NCBI GenBank assembly: GCA_012845835.1
Contig: JABAKD010000011.1
Coordinates: 560,501-624,500 of the forward strand
Reading direction: 5' to 3'
Source of the DNA: Undaria pinnatifida
Lineage: Eukaryota; Sar; Phaeophyceae; Laminariales; Alariaceae
DNA: 64,000 nt
Part shown: positions 40,910-63,770 of the stretch, piece after piece
Layout of the letters: the number at the start of each line of letters is the position of its first letter
How positions within the stretch are numbered: the stretch's first letter is position 1
The notes under the pieces: model-generated
What the model was told of the DNA's origin: nothing
Databases searched by the model: none
The model's input: the letters and a program-made list of their open reading frames with translations, nothing else
Program-made: the position numbers and the translations under genes

Positions 40910-42500
40910 TAGCATGGCCAGCACCTTACTGAGCACAAGGTCAACAGTCAACAACGCAACACGACGTGTCGATGGAAATAGTGCAGTATGAGCACGATGA
41001 AGTACAAGGCCAATAACGGCAGCACTCCACATCGACGGAAGTAGCACCGCCTACAAGACAAGCACGGTCATTAACGCAAGACGCCCCCCCACGGGAAGTA
41101 GTGTACCCCCTATGGAGTATGAAAAACATGGTTAGTAACGGCAGCGCGCCCCCTCGAGATAGAAGTACACCGTTGTATGAAATATCAAGCACCAAGCCAA
41201 AACCGCAATACGCCCTTCGACGGAAGTAGTACGATATGGTTAGCAACTTGACTAGCACAAGGCCAACAACGCAACACAACCCCTCGGTGGAAGTAGTGTA
41301 CTATGAAGTGTTAACCGTACGGTCGATAACGGCAACACGCCAGCTCGATGGAAGTAGTATGTCTAGCAACTTGCTTAGTAGCACAAATTCAAAAACAACA
41401 ATGCGCCCACCCCATGGAAGTACCATGGTATGAAGTATGAAGTACTAGGTCAACACCGCAACATGCCCCTTTGATGGGAGCAGTACGATATGGCTAGCAA
41501 TTCGCTGAGCACACAAGGTCAACAACGCACAACGACCCCTCTGTGAAGTTATTGTACTGTGAAACGTGGAGCGCACGGATAATAACGACAACACGCTCCT
41601 CGATGGAAATAGCTGAACACAAGGTCAATAACGTCTCAACACGACCCCTCGATGGAAGTAGTATAGCATGCAATATGAATGACAAAGCACAAGACAAATG
41701 CTCACGCGTGCCACAATAGAGGCAAACGTTTTTTTGGCGAAAATGCCTTGTAATGACGGGGCTCCTTGACCCAAAATCGTCTGAATTTTTTTTAATAATA
41801 GGCCATTTTTTTGTTTTGCTCATGATTCTCGTCGTGTACCTAGGTCATGGGATTGTTCTTCATCCGGTAGCGGTTTTATTTTTCTCCAAATCGGTTTTTT
41901 GGGAAAGGTCTTACGCTCCCGAATTGAGGAAAAATCAGAAACAAAAGTGGTACACCTCTATCGTGTAGCAAGCGTTTAGCGGCAACAGGCTGCCTCCATG
42001 GAGGGGTTCTGTAGTATGGCCAGCAACTTGCTTGTCCATTGACTAAAGATGTCTCGCGCAACATATCATGTGTGGCATTGCGTCAGCATTTGCGTTTAGA
42101 ATAAAAATTCCCCGCCCATCATCGGAATGTAAGTTAAATATGACGAACACCATGCATCGTAACTCTGCAAGGAGTACTTTGAAATGAAAACAAAGTGGTG
42201 CGGCAGCACGCCCCCTCGTTGAAGTTAGCATGGATAGCAAATTGCTTGTACGCGAACTAATTACACACGATGCCCTGCACAACATGAAGAACACCATGCG
42301 CCATCACGACGCAAGAGACACGTTGGAATGTCCATAACAAAGTCGTGCATGTGGCAACACGCGCCCTCGTTGGAGGTAGCATGGCTAGCAACTTCCTTCT
42401 CCGTTGACTAAAGGAATACCATGTATTGCACAACATAGGATGAACACACAATATCAATATCATCACCAAGCAAGGAGCCCTTCTGGAATGCTAACGAAGT
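40910..42500 (+). repeat. Degenerate minisatellite, about 65-75 bp unit, split by an insertion
   Basis: Units share acgcaacacgacccctcgat, ggaagtagta and ctagcaacttgct. The array runs 40910-41690, is broken by a family A element (41700-41975) and resumes 41985-42500 in a more diverged form. It lies upstream (5') of the EF-hand gene and 3' of the DUF1764 gene. Confidence 0.85.
41700..41975 (-). mobile_element. Family A element with terminal inverted repeats, inserted in minisatellite
   Basis: Left end cacgcgtgccacaatagagg; right end gtacacctctatcgtgtagc then aagcg, an imperfect inverted repeat. Inside: acggggctccttgacccaaa, gtgtacctaggtcatgggat. Flanked on both sides by minisatellite. Confidence 0.82.
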
Positions 42501-43089
42501 GGTGCGGCCAACGCCGCGAAGCGAAGCGCAATTAATCCTTAATAGAATCCAGGAGACACCAGCGCGACATCTATGCGACAACAGTACCAGGCAGACAAAT
42601 GCCACTTCACCAAACTCACACCTACACCAGTTAGCATCGGAAAATATTGCCCCAATCGTCAAACCACACCAGCGAAGCCTACACAGCAATATCTGCGCGC
42701 CCTCGTACATACAAGCAACAAGATAACCCCTAAACAACCCAAGTCGTAACACTATACAGGTACGAAACAACTCGGTTCGTTCCAAAGTCGGCATTGCCAC
42801 GGACCAACTCTGCACAATGAGACCGCCAGAAAAATAGCATCATAACGCCTTTCAACCCGTTGCAACGTCTCCCACATATTAGGCACGCAAATACGCGGGT
42901 GCCCACACCTCCAAACCTATAACCCTGAACTTAGCCGGAGCCCGGGGTGAGCATCGCTGTATACACGCTTAGACAGGTGGACCTGACTTCCCACTACTAA
43001 TACCACCGTAGATATATCTACAGTAGGCCTCGCATCCTAGAACTCCCACCGGAGCTATATCCAGGGCTCGGATCACCAGCAAAAACGAT

Positions 43090-43196
43090 TCAAAAACAGC
43101 AGTCACAGTCGAACGGGCATAGCTCTGTCCCGCCACCCTGGCCTATTCGAAGCGATTCCCATGTGTAGATTGGTAGCCCCTCGTCGTCGAATCGTA
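43090..43196 (-). CDS. DUF1764 gene exon 3 (residues 212-246 and stop)
   Basis: Acceptor ttgctgcag|TAC. The split codon gives Val, then RFDDEGLPIYTWESLRIGQ and the terminal CPFDCDCCF, stop TGA at 43092-43090. This C-terminus is what identifies the family. Confidence 0.88.
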
Positions 43197-46100
43197 CTGC
43201 AGCAACAAGTTCACGGGGACAAGCGAACGAATGGGAAGGAGGTAAACAGGCAGTATCAATGGGCATATACGATGGGCGTTTACCAGTATGTCGATAGGTC
43301 TCTTTTGAGGTTGTCGTATTGGGACACCCTTGGCAGGTGGTAGTACAGGCTCGCGCTGGCAGTTGTTGAACCACCTGGCTGGTGCTTGGAAAGAGAAGAT
43401 GATTCACGTTGCATATGCCGCTTGCGGGCCAGAAAATCTCGAACGAATCGTGGACTTTGTAAGACCATGCGAGTACTCGGTCTCGGTGAAGAGAAGAGTA
43501 GATCTACATAGACAAGAAAAATGCAGAGCGAGACCGTGGGGTGCTGCACCGTCTCGAGCTCTACATAACTTGCCATGCTCTAGACGCCTCCACCTTCTGG
43601 TCGACCACCAGGAACGGTCCTTGTGTCGAGCTCTCGAATATTCCCAACCGTACGTACGTTGAACCATATTTGTACAATAAATGCGAACAGTCAGCAATTA
43701 CGTCGCTTCTGTTATTTTCCTGGTACGACATAATGTTATCCCTGGTACTAGGTTCTGCAGGGTTATACTGCTGCTACAGTACGCATTGACTACGTAGACT
43801 GAATAGTGTACCTATCCACGATGAGAAGATCTTGTTGAGTGACTCGACAGGCTGCTGGCAACTTTGTAGCAAGTGTGTGCAGTTGCTGATGAACGTTGAC
43901 CACGACAATAGGCTGCTGCTGTTGCCTAGCTCTTAACAGACTCAATACCAATAACCCCAGTACCAACAGCTCTCAGTATCAAGGAGGGAGATAGCCCATA
44001 TGACTCTACGTGTACGTACTGGTATACCACAGGCGAAATATCTTCGTACGCGAGAGGTGCAGGCACGTCCATCAATGTTAACAACAATATCAGTACGTCC
44101 GTCCCAATACTAGCGGGCTCAATACCAATAGTCTACGGGGGAGACAGGCAATATCACTGTAAGCATACCATAGGCATTCATATATATACGGAGGGTGCAG
44201 GCACATCGATCAATATTAAGAGGTATCAGTAGCAATAGTTCTCAACATCAATAATTCCCAATATCAATAGGTCTCAGCATCACTAATAATAAGGTATCAA
44301 TAGCGATAGCTTTCGATATTAACAGGTCGAACCTGGGGTCGTGTCTAAGGAATGCAATGAACACAGAACAAAACAATATAAATAGTTACCTTACATATAT
44401 CACAACGTACTATTGTTGCCATCCGACAATGTGCAGCTTGGGTGCCAATCACGAAAAAAACCGACCAAGTAACAGAATCTGAAGACCGCGGCGACAAAAA
44501 CGTAACTGCACGTCAACCCAAATGTTCATGCACAAAACAGCAAGCCTCCACAATCAATAATACTCGACTTACCGCATATCGGGACATCACCTACGCCACA
44601 TTGTCGGAGGGCAAAAACACTGATTGCAAGGAACTATTTATAGAGCTACAACCTGAGACCGAGCGGGGATTCCCACCCGTGAGTTCAGTAAAACGACCAC
44701 GGCAGACAGCCGTAGAGCTACCACGCCACATCGGAGCCGAAGGGATACCGCTCTCCACACACTGCAATGATATATGACGGTGTCATTCATCGCCAAAGTC
44801 ATAAAAGTGGGTTCGGCACAACGGTCGAAGCAGACAGTGCTAGAGCTACTAACCCCAGGGAAAATGGTCGACACTCACAGCTATAGACCAAACACGCCAA
44901 ATCTCAGTCGAAGAAAATAGCACCTTTTACACAGCAGGCTTTGGCCTTGGGGGATATTCTGGAACACCCTCCCGGGTTTCCTACTGACGTGTAGGCGTGC
45001 ACGCGAGATCTGGGAACGTCGCCACAAAATCCCACCACATGCCCCACAAGGCTCACCTGGCTTGACTTCATCTGCCCATCCCCATCGCTTTGCCGATCCC
45101 CCCTCGCCCGTAAAAGGGTTTGCTTGTCTTCGCTTGTGCTCCTCCTTCATCTTCTTTTTCTTCGCGACTCTGAAATAACGTAACAGCAGCAACATAACAA
45201 ATAACAAACGGAGAAAGTAAAAAGCACATCGTGCACGTGGACAAAGTGGACGAGAGGACACGAAAGGTTACTATTAAACTATTGACTCTTTTGGGAGCCG
45301 TATATAGCGACCAAAAACAAAACGAGTACGACCATATCAGGCATACCAGGAAGGGCGCGCAGCAGTTCAAGTATCATCATGCCGAGCGCGTGTGGTAAGA
45401 TACGCCTCCACTAATACACACCTTCAGGCGCTGCAGGTCGGACACCCACCCTATCCCGGCGGCTCGGACTGCTTCGTGTGGCCGATGCTGTAATAAGGCA
45501 ACTTATTTTTCGATGTTGTTTCCAGGGTTTTTCACGCGTCTAGCCACTTATCGCGGGTCGGGTAGGGCCATGGTAACCCGGCCCGACCCGTGGGGTATGA
45601 AAACTATTCCTAACCCGACCCGACTCCACCCTTGAGATTTCAAATACCTCTTAACCCGACTCGACTCGACCCGCGAAAACTTTTATAACGTCACCCGGTC
45701 TGCGGGTCGGGTCATGACCCGATAAACAAAACTATGTTTTCCCCTCTAACCTAGAGAAGGGTTAAGAAATCATGCTCGGCGGCGAGCTACCAATAGTACA
45801 CTAAATCCTTGCCTCGTATCGGTGCCCTTGCACTGGCGTGTACCTGGTACTATTAGCCTATGCTCCATAATCCAACAAACCGAACTGGACATCTAGACTA
45901 CCGGCAAAAGCCTAACGGACGTTTATTTTTATTGTGTTGTGCTACCTTTGCTATGCTATTAGACTAGACCATACCGTCTTCCTTTACTATTAATAGTGCT
46001 ACCTTTGCTCGCGCTACTTTCGCGACAAGGTCGAGGATGGTGTCATGCCGTGGCGGGCTGGCGGCTTGTATTATCCCGCGAGATGCTGCTCTCAGCCCTT

Positions 46101-47612
46101 GCACAAAACGACAGTCACCGGTATACCGTGGTACAGCTCATGGTTACCCGTGGTTTAGGTCATGTATACCCCGCTGTGGTGCGGGTGGGGTACGAGTGGG
46201 GTACGAGTGTACCACCTCCTCGATTTACAAAGAATGCGAACAAGTCCTATCACTGTTGATAGCGTGCTCCTGTTCCATGGTCTACGCCACGAGACCAGAG
46301 AGTGAGAAGAGTGGTGCTGCATGCTGCACCCACGCATGGCTCTCCTGTTTCAGCACCATACCACCTCCAGCGGCTTCGTATGTACCGGTATGGGCTTCGG
46401 CACCGACACACTCGCGGCCATGGCATGTTATGCTGCCGGGGCTATGCTCTGAACTCTGAACTGTTACGAGTATGTACGAGCGTCATATGATACATACTGG
46501 TACGTAAGAACTCGCGCAACAGGATCTTTGTTATAGTGACTGCTGTCGTCAACCGGTGTGCGTTGGAGGCCGGCGGAACCTTGAGGAAACTGCAAGATAA
46601 AGACGCCAGGAGGTGGTCAGTCAAGGGGAAAAGCACAACGGTCACGGGCGCAAAACCAAGCACAAAGGACGAAAAACTAGTGGTTTGGCGTCAGTCGAGG
46701 TAAACTAATAATATTGGCAAATTGCCGTCTGGTCTGTGAGGGGATGAAAGTGCCGTCTCCTCACACCTTTGCTCATAAGCCGTCCCTCTTTCGCGGGGCC
46801 GTCAAATTGGATATAAACTATACTCGACGTGAGTGTTGTACGATACTGCTGTGCCTGGGGATGCACGAAAATCATGACGTATCATACAGCGACGACGCTA
46901 CTGCTGCTCACGAGTCTGCTGTACGAGCATCGTATGCCAGGTATAGTCTACTCATAACCTGTCTCCTGGCTCTACTATGAGCGAGTATCACGTACCCGCG
47001 CACAGCCCTTTACCACCGCAAATTGGTGCCTGAGTCTAATTCCAAGTAATTTGTACGTTTGTACCAGAAACAAGGTGTATTGAGAACCCACCGCTCAGCT
47101 TCCTCCTCCTTCTTCTCCTCTTTCAATCGCTTGACGCCAGAAAATATATCGTCGATTGTGCCTGTCCCCTGCGCCTTTGCCTTCTCCTTCCCAGGCTTTG
47201 TTGTCGTAGGCCCTGTGCCCTTTGCTTCCCCCCTCTTGCTGCTGCTGTTGCTGCTACGCTTTGAACTGCTGATGCTAGGCTTACTGCTAGGCTTGTTGCT
47301 GCTGTTGCTGCTAGGCTTGCTGCTGCCAGGCTTGCTGCTGCTGCTGCCGCTGCTAGGCTTGCTGCTGCTGTTGCTGCTAGGCTTGGTGCTGCTGTTACTG
47401 CGAGGCTTGCTGCTGCCAGGCTTGCTGCTGCTGCTGCCGCTGCTAGGCTTGCTGCTGATGACCTTCAATCGCCCGGAGTCTGCTTCCGCAACGTGTTCGC
47501 TTTTCAAGTATTTGCGTGGAGGTTTATTTCGACATTCGCTACCAGGGGCGGCGCGCTTTCGCCCGCCAGATGCAGAGGCTTGCTGTATTCGTTTGTCGTC
47601 GTGTGGAGACAT
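43090..47612 (-). CDS. DUF1764-family protein, three exons, 246 residues
   Basis: Exons 47092-47612, 45057-45169 and 43090-43196 join with phases 2 and 1 into 246 codons and TGA. Residues 1-52 are basic; 53-128 are a Ser/Lys/Pro-rich low-complexity tract in which an 18-residue block recurs at a 30-residue period (53-70 and 83-100). Residues 151-174 carry TIDDIFSGVKRLKEE, then a Lys-rich stretch, and the protein ends DEGLPIYTWESLRIGQGGG then CPFDCDCCF (238-246). The pair [E/T]IDDIF plus C-terminal GLPIYTxEEL...CPFDCxCCF is the signature of the eukaryotic DUF1764 family, whose function is unknown. The start at 47612 is preferred; an in-frame ATG at 47741 would add 43 residues of Arg-rich sequence. 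Confidence 0.85.
43197..45056 (-). other. DUF1764 gene intron 2
   Basis: 43925-44330 is an AT-rich degenerate repeat of accaatag/atcaatag phrases with a 150-bp duplication (gaggtgcaggcacgtccatc near 44054 and gagggtgcaggcacatcgat near 44200). 44640-44860 holds repeated tagagctac phrases. Otherwise nothing recognised. Confidence 0.65.
45057..45169 (-). CDS. DUF1764 gene exon 2 (residues 174-212)
   Basis: Acceptor ttatttcag, donor CCAG|gtgagc. Encodes VAKKKKMKEEHKRRQANPF and AKRWGWADEVKP. An acceptor two bases later would shift the frame into REEKEDEGG; the chosen one matches the phases on both sides. Confidence 0.78.
45540..45728 (+). repeat. GGGTC-type dispersed repeat (family C)
   Basis: tcgcgggtcgggtagggcca, taacccggcccgacccgtgg, gatttcaaatacctcttaac and ctcgactcgacccgcgaaaa: two to three units, in the DUF1764 intron 1. 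Confidence 0.8.
47092..47612 (-). CDS. DUF1764 gene exon 1 (residues 1-174)
   Basis: ATG at 47612 (MSPHDDKRIQQ); ends GAGCG before donor gtgggt in phase 2. Holds the Ser/Lys/Pro tract and TIDDIFSG. The tract's DNA is a GCT-rich imperfect 90-bp duplication, seen on the plus strand at about 47230-47460. Confidence 0.8.
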
Positions 47613-48889
47613 TGCGCGTCGCCTTTCGCTAGGTAGTCTAAGGTGTGGTCGGCGGTCGCAGCGGCGCTGCCGTCGTGTGGTCCTTTCTTTGTGCGGTTCC
47701 ACGCCAGATGACACCACCAGCACTAAAGTGGTATACCGCACTATCCCAGGGTAATACCGAACTATCCCAGCATAGTGCGGTAATATTTTTATAATAGTTT
47801 TTAGTCATTTAGAGGACAAGACAAGCAACTTTATCCGCATTAAACTGGGATACTGCACTAAAAAGTACCACGACTGAAGACGCTAGAATCCCCTACAAAA
47901 ACACGCCGCGCAAGTCTTAGGTGATCTCCGGGGACCTAACACACAAGGAGGCACATGAACACGCACACCGACGCCGGCTGCCTACCGACACAGACAGACC
48001 ACCCTTTTCTAAGAGCGTCCCCTCTAAAGAAGTGGATCCCAACGCACGCCACAGCACCGTACCGCCGGTGGCCATCCACCTCAGGCATCAAGCCCTCCGA
48101 GCGTTTGCACCTGTTCCTGGTTGTGAAGTCATCCAGGGTCACACGTGTTCAATAGCAACGACATAAAGGGAGTAGCAGCGGTGTAGGGCCGTCGTAAGAG
48201 GTCACACCTCCCAACCTCCCCGAGCCGCTTCTCTATACCGGCTCGTCAGCATGAAGTCAAGGACGGCTACTGCCATGGCTGCTGGGCTCAGCTGCGCGGT
48301 CGAGGTCGCAGGAGCGGGTTTCTTTGGGCCGTTGGTGGGGAGCAGCGTGGCTCATGGCAGTGTCGCTGGGCAGCGCAGCTCAAGAAAGGTGCCGGCGCCG
48401 GATGCGCCGAGCCGATGGCTGGGGTCTGAAAGGCGAGGGCCGCGCAGGGGCGTCGCTGAAAGCTTGTACGAGATTCGTGGGGGCGCATCAGGTGTGTGTG
48501 TGGTGGCTGGGTTGTGATTGTGGGCGGTTTGAGGATAGATGCTACTTTTAGGCACCAAGTGCAAGTTCGGTGCATTCTCCTCTCTGTATCTGCGCCAGAA
48601 AGGTAAACTGTGGGAAGAACATATCAGCATGCCAGGTAGCCAATGCTGGGCACAACGCTCCCAAACCTGAGGATATAGTCGGACCCATGTGTAGCATGTA
48701 CCGATCAAACAAAGTGCGAGTGCGATTCGTAATATCAAGCGTCTAGGGCGACCGTGCGGCAGAATAAGTACCATCATGCTGCTCGCATGTCTTACACCTT
48801 GCTGCATTCCAATTCAGACAATTCCCTACCCATCCAAGTCGGCGTCCCGCGCCCCCCGATGGAGCGATGGAGTGTATCGTACTGTAGGT

Positions 48890-49215
48890 GAAACTTGTCC
48901 CTACTAACGCCACGGTCGTGGGTTCAAGTCAACGTCAAGGTCGTGGGTTCATGTCTCACCGAATGCATGCTCGTGCTCGTTTATAGGGACGTTTTCTTGC
49001 GTAAAAGTTCACGAGCGGAAAGCGCGTGAGCGTGAGTTCGTAGCTAAAAACATTAAAAATCGACGAGCGTAAGAAGCTGAAAAGCGGGAATGCTGAACCC
49101 CGTGCGCACGGAACATGAAGGCATGTACCGGGGGGGGGAAGGGAAGACATGTGTGACCACGGCTTGTCCAGCAAAAGGTCGCCGAGGGTAAAAACCTCTT
49201 ACGGCTTGAGCCGGA
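48890..49215 (+). mobile_element. SINE-like element copy 1
   Basis: Two tandem B-box-like motifs (gtcgtgggttcaagtc, gtcgtgggttcatgtc), then a body (gagcggaaagcgcgtgagcg, ttaaaaatcgacgagcg, aatgctgaaccccgtgcgc, gtgaccacggcttgtccagc) shared with 59806-60105 in order and direction. Confidence 0.78.
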
Positions 49216-49477
49216 TAGTGCATTTTGAATGGTAACCTGTAACCCCCTCGGCTGCTGCTGCTGTATCTCAGTTCTCTTTAGCTGGGTGTGTACGCTCCGC
49301 ACCTGTTGCCGTTGTTGTGCTCTGAGGTCTTGGTGGGTTTCTGTTTGCTGCCGCCGTGAACGAACGTGGCTTCTTATGTCGACGTCGATGTATACCATGG
49401 TATATTCCTACCTGAACGCAAGTAATACGTGCGCCACTGCACCACACAGCAGTGCGTAGCAGTAATAGTGCGGGTAG

Positions 49478-49672
49478 CAGCATGTGCCCACAGCGGTTAA
49501 CCTCATACAGCATCAGCTGCGAGCGGTATGTACCCACAGCTGTTGACCTCATACAGCATCAGCTGCTACCCACAGCAAGACCTCATACGGCATCAGCTTT
49601 CGTGTAACAACAACAGTTGACTTATAACCCACATTAGCAGATCTCGTACAGCATCAGTTTTTTCGTAATGTC
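49478..49672 (+). repeat. Minisatellite, about 50-bp unit, four copies
   Basis: cctcatacagcatcagctgc and gacctcatacagcatcagct recur with cccacagcgg/cccacagctg leads; the last unit is diverged (ctcgtacagcatcag). Confidence 0.85.
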
Positions 49673-50127
49673 GGCAGTTGAGTTGACGTTGGTGCTGAGT
49701 CTGTTGTGACCTGTGCGCATGACATTATAAGGTTTAGCCTATGTTAACCGCTCCCAATGGCTCCAATGGCCATCTTAATGCAATGCGCTCGACGCGTACC
49801 CTAGTGTCTAGCTACAGCAAGAGGAGGGCGTAACCTTGAGTGTTGGGGGTGTCGGATGCGCCGCCTGTCGGAACCCTTGCCCCCCATCTAAGGCTTGATT
49901 GGAACTCTTGGGTGGACTGGCTATCGACACTACGAAGCGTACCTTCCCGTCCTCGCGACTTGACCGTCTAGACTATGACGTTCGCCGGTTGGTGGTTACG
50001 ACTCTCCCAACACTCCACCCCGGTATTATTCACGAACCAACGGTGTCTGTCATGTACCGGTAGCCGTTACAGATTGTGAAACGCTCTATTAATAGGGGTG
50101 TGTTTTGTGTGATGTCTCCTCTGCGTA

Positions 50128-50228
50128 CCCGGGTACCTGACCTGTTTGATGTGATCATACCCGGGTACACACCCGGGTACCTAGCCTGTTTGATGTGATC
50201 ATACCCGGGTACACACCCGGGTACCTCC
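50128..50228 (+). repeat. Palindrome-bearing tandem repeat around ACCCGGGT
   Basis: Two and a half units of about 47 bp: acccgggtacct, agcctgtttgatgtgatcat and acccgggtacac. ACCCGGGT is self-complementary and occurs five times in 100 bases. Confidence 0.9.
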
Positions 50229-50304
50229 AGAATGTGTGCCCTACTTTACACGCCCTTAAAACTTTTCTCTTCGCTTTCGTCAGGAATCAACCAGCCGTGT
50301 AAGA

Positions 50305-50745
50305 ACTATGTCACCTGTATGATCTGTATGATCTGTATGATCGAGGCGGTGGAATGTTTTCAGGCGCGCCTCTCCATTTCCGCAAGAACCAGCCAAAATT
50401 TTCAAATGCCACCCCCCACGATCCACGTGAACGAAATCAACGGTGCAGCACCAGTAGCAATGACAGCTTGTAGACCGTGCCTCCTCAATTTTTTTCTACG
50501 AAACACCGGTAGCCGTGTACCACCCGTATTACCTGTATGACCTGTACTACGTATGTTACCTGTATAATCTATGTCACCTGTACCATCTTGATCGCACCTG
50601 TATCACCTGTATCATCCGCATCATCTGTATCACGTTTGTAATATGTATCTCGTGCATCGTGTGTATCTCCTGTATCGTGTTTTTCATCTTCTATATCACC
50701 CGTGTCACCCATACCATCTGTATCGCATGTATATCTATATGTAAA
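50305..50745 (+). repeat. TGTATCACC-like 9-mer array (first of three)
   Basis: Degenerate units such as ctgtatgat, ctgtatcac and ctgtatcat at 50313-50342 and 50525-50740. Related arrays at 51575-51660 and 51960-52218 lead up to CDC48 exon 1. Confidence 0.85.
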
Positions 50746-51844
50746 AGATGCACCCTTATTTTTGGCATGCTGTTCTTCGGCGGCCGAGGTTTTTTCTCAC
50801 GCTTTCGGCTTCGGGGCGAAAACAAGGGGGCCGTCGGTACTTTACGACGTGTGTCGGGATCCCAGCGTTCAAAGTCGCTGAGCTGGCTTTTTAGTCACGG
50901 GGATGCGTTCCGCCTCCCCGCGCCGAGTAGGTGCATGGAAAACCCCACAATTTTGTTCTTTTGCAATACCCCGCTCCGTTCTCACCTTTTTTAATCGCCC
51001 ACTCCGCTCTCCCGCTGTCCAACAGAGTCCGTTTTTGTATATGTCGTCACCCTCTCAGCAGCAGCAGTTGTTATGCTCCTCGCACCTGAGAGGTAGTTGC
51101 ACCGGGCAAGACCCGAAGAGCAAAGCCTATACTGCCGCCTGTCTGAACTGCCGTAACATAAGAACACAAACCGATGAAGAAGAACGATGTGTACGTTTAT
51201 TGCGAAAGCAGGCGCTCAGGCTGACACATAGCCACGCAGTCACGAAAATAGTACACAGCAGCAATACAGCAGAGCAGCGGTACAACGGCAGCAGCCGTGC
51301 TTCAAGCTCTTGCCTTTGTGCCAGTAGTCGAGGTGTATGTGTGGGTGATTGATGCACAGCAGGAGATCGAACCACGACAACATTTTCACCTTCAATGCAG
51401 CAACCAAACACATATCGTCGGATCACATACATTCCAGTCATACGAAGCATACAGCAGCAACAAGTCATGCGTGTCATTTGGACGCCTCTGTTCGCCCTTT
51501 TCGACTTGCGACGCACCCCGAGATGTGAAGGCAACCATATCCCGGAGGGGCACCTTGTAACCTTTATGGACTGCTGTGTCCCCCGTATCTTCTGCATTGC
51601 CTGTTGAATCTGTTTTTTCATCTGTATCATCTGCTGTATCACACATCACACGTATCATGTATATTAATCTCACAGCTGGAATATATATACATATATATAT
51701 TTTATTATATATATATACAGTTTCCGTGCGCAGAACAAGGCTGAACGTCTTAGTCCTGTAGACCCTTGCATTAGCGGGGGAGTCACCGACCTGCATCCTT
51801 CAAGAGGGTATAGTACACACACCCCGTCGCACGCGAGATCGAAG

Positions 51845-51900
51845 TATCACACACACAGCTTGCAAACCTGAGATTTGATCAAAAAATCATTTTTGGTTGA
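51845..51900 (+). repeat. Family H short element
   Basis: tatcacacacacagcttgca and gttgatctcacagctgaag; diverged middle. Confidence 0.65.
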
Positions 51901-51959
51901 TCTCACAGCTGAAGTGTTTTGTTCATTTTTTAAAATGTCGGATCTGTCAATACCATCTC

Positions 51960-52218
51960 TTGCCATGTGTGTCACCTGTATCACAAATGTCGTCTGTGTG
52001 GTAAAAGGCGCCGACACATTTTTAAGGGTTCTCGGGCAAGAAAGTACGATCTGTATTACCCGTGTCTTCTGCCTTCACCTGTATCATCTGTATTCACCTG
52101 CATCATCTATATTCACCGTTACCATCTGTATTAACCTGTATCATCTGTATCGTACGTGTCAGATATCTGATCTAACATCTGTGTCGTCTGGGTCACCGGT
52201 ATCACCCGTATCGCCTGT
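51960..52218 (+). repeat. TGTATCACC-like 9-mer array immediately 5' of CDC48
   Basis: cacctgtatcatctgtattc and similar 9-mers run to the ATG. The CDC48 start codon gcctgtATGATG lies on the edge of the array and matches its ctgtatgat unit, so the start may have arisen from it. Confidence 0.8.
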
Positions 52219-63437
<11,219 letters not shown>

Positions 63438-63439
63438 GT

Positions 63440-63545
63440 CAGTATATATATACGATACAACCGATATACGATACATACGATACATACGATGTATACGATA
63501 CTCAGTATATACGATGTATACGATATATAGTATCGATGGATACGA
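63440..63545 (+). repeat. ATACGATGTAT-like degenerate array
   Basis: Runs of tacgata, tacatacgat and gtatacgata right after the exon 10 donor. Confidence 0.85.
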
Positions 63546-63574
63546 TAGTAGACCAAAGCATCTTTTTTTCGGGG

Positions 63575-63770
63575 CTTTCCTCGCGGGTCGGATCGGGTCA
63601 GGGTTAACCGGCCCGACCCGTGATATTGGAAAAACTTCTTACCCGACCCGACCCGACCCGACCCGACCCGACCCGACCCGACCCGACCCGACCCGACCCG
63701 ACCCGACCCGACCCGACCCGACCCGACCCGACCCGACGCGCGAATTTTTGGAATACTTGTTGACTCAAAT
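63575..63770 (+). repeat. Family C repeat with pure (CCCGA)n expansion
   Basis: ctcgcgggtcggatcgggtc, aaccggcccgacccgtgata then about 19 CCCGA units (63640-63737) and gcgcgaatttttggaa. It shows the pentamer array growing inside a family C copy. Confidence 0.9.

Larger units (their letters stand above)
47613..52218. other. Divergent intergenic region, DUF1764 and CDC48
   Basis: Holds any promoters for both genes; none can be placed by sequence. 48240-48530 is GC-rich and repeat-free, with an open frame (48251-48517) that I cannot assign. The rest is a SINE-like element, minisatellites and TGTATCACC-like arrays, listed separately. Confidence 0.6.

Noticed and set aside
48251-48517. 88-codon GC-rich open frame
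   Set aside because: No motif recognised and several frames are open on both strands because of GC content. Could be promoter-proximal sequence; not called as a gene.
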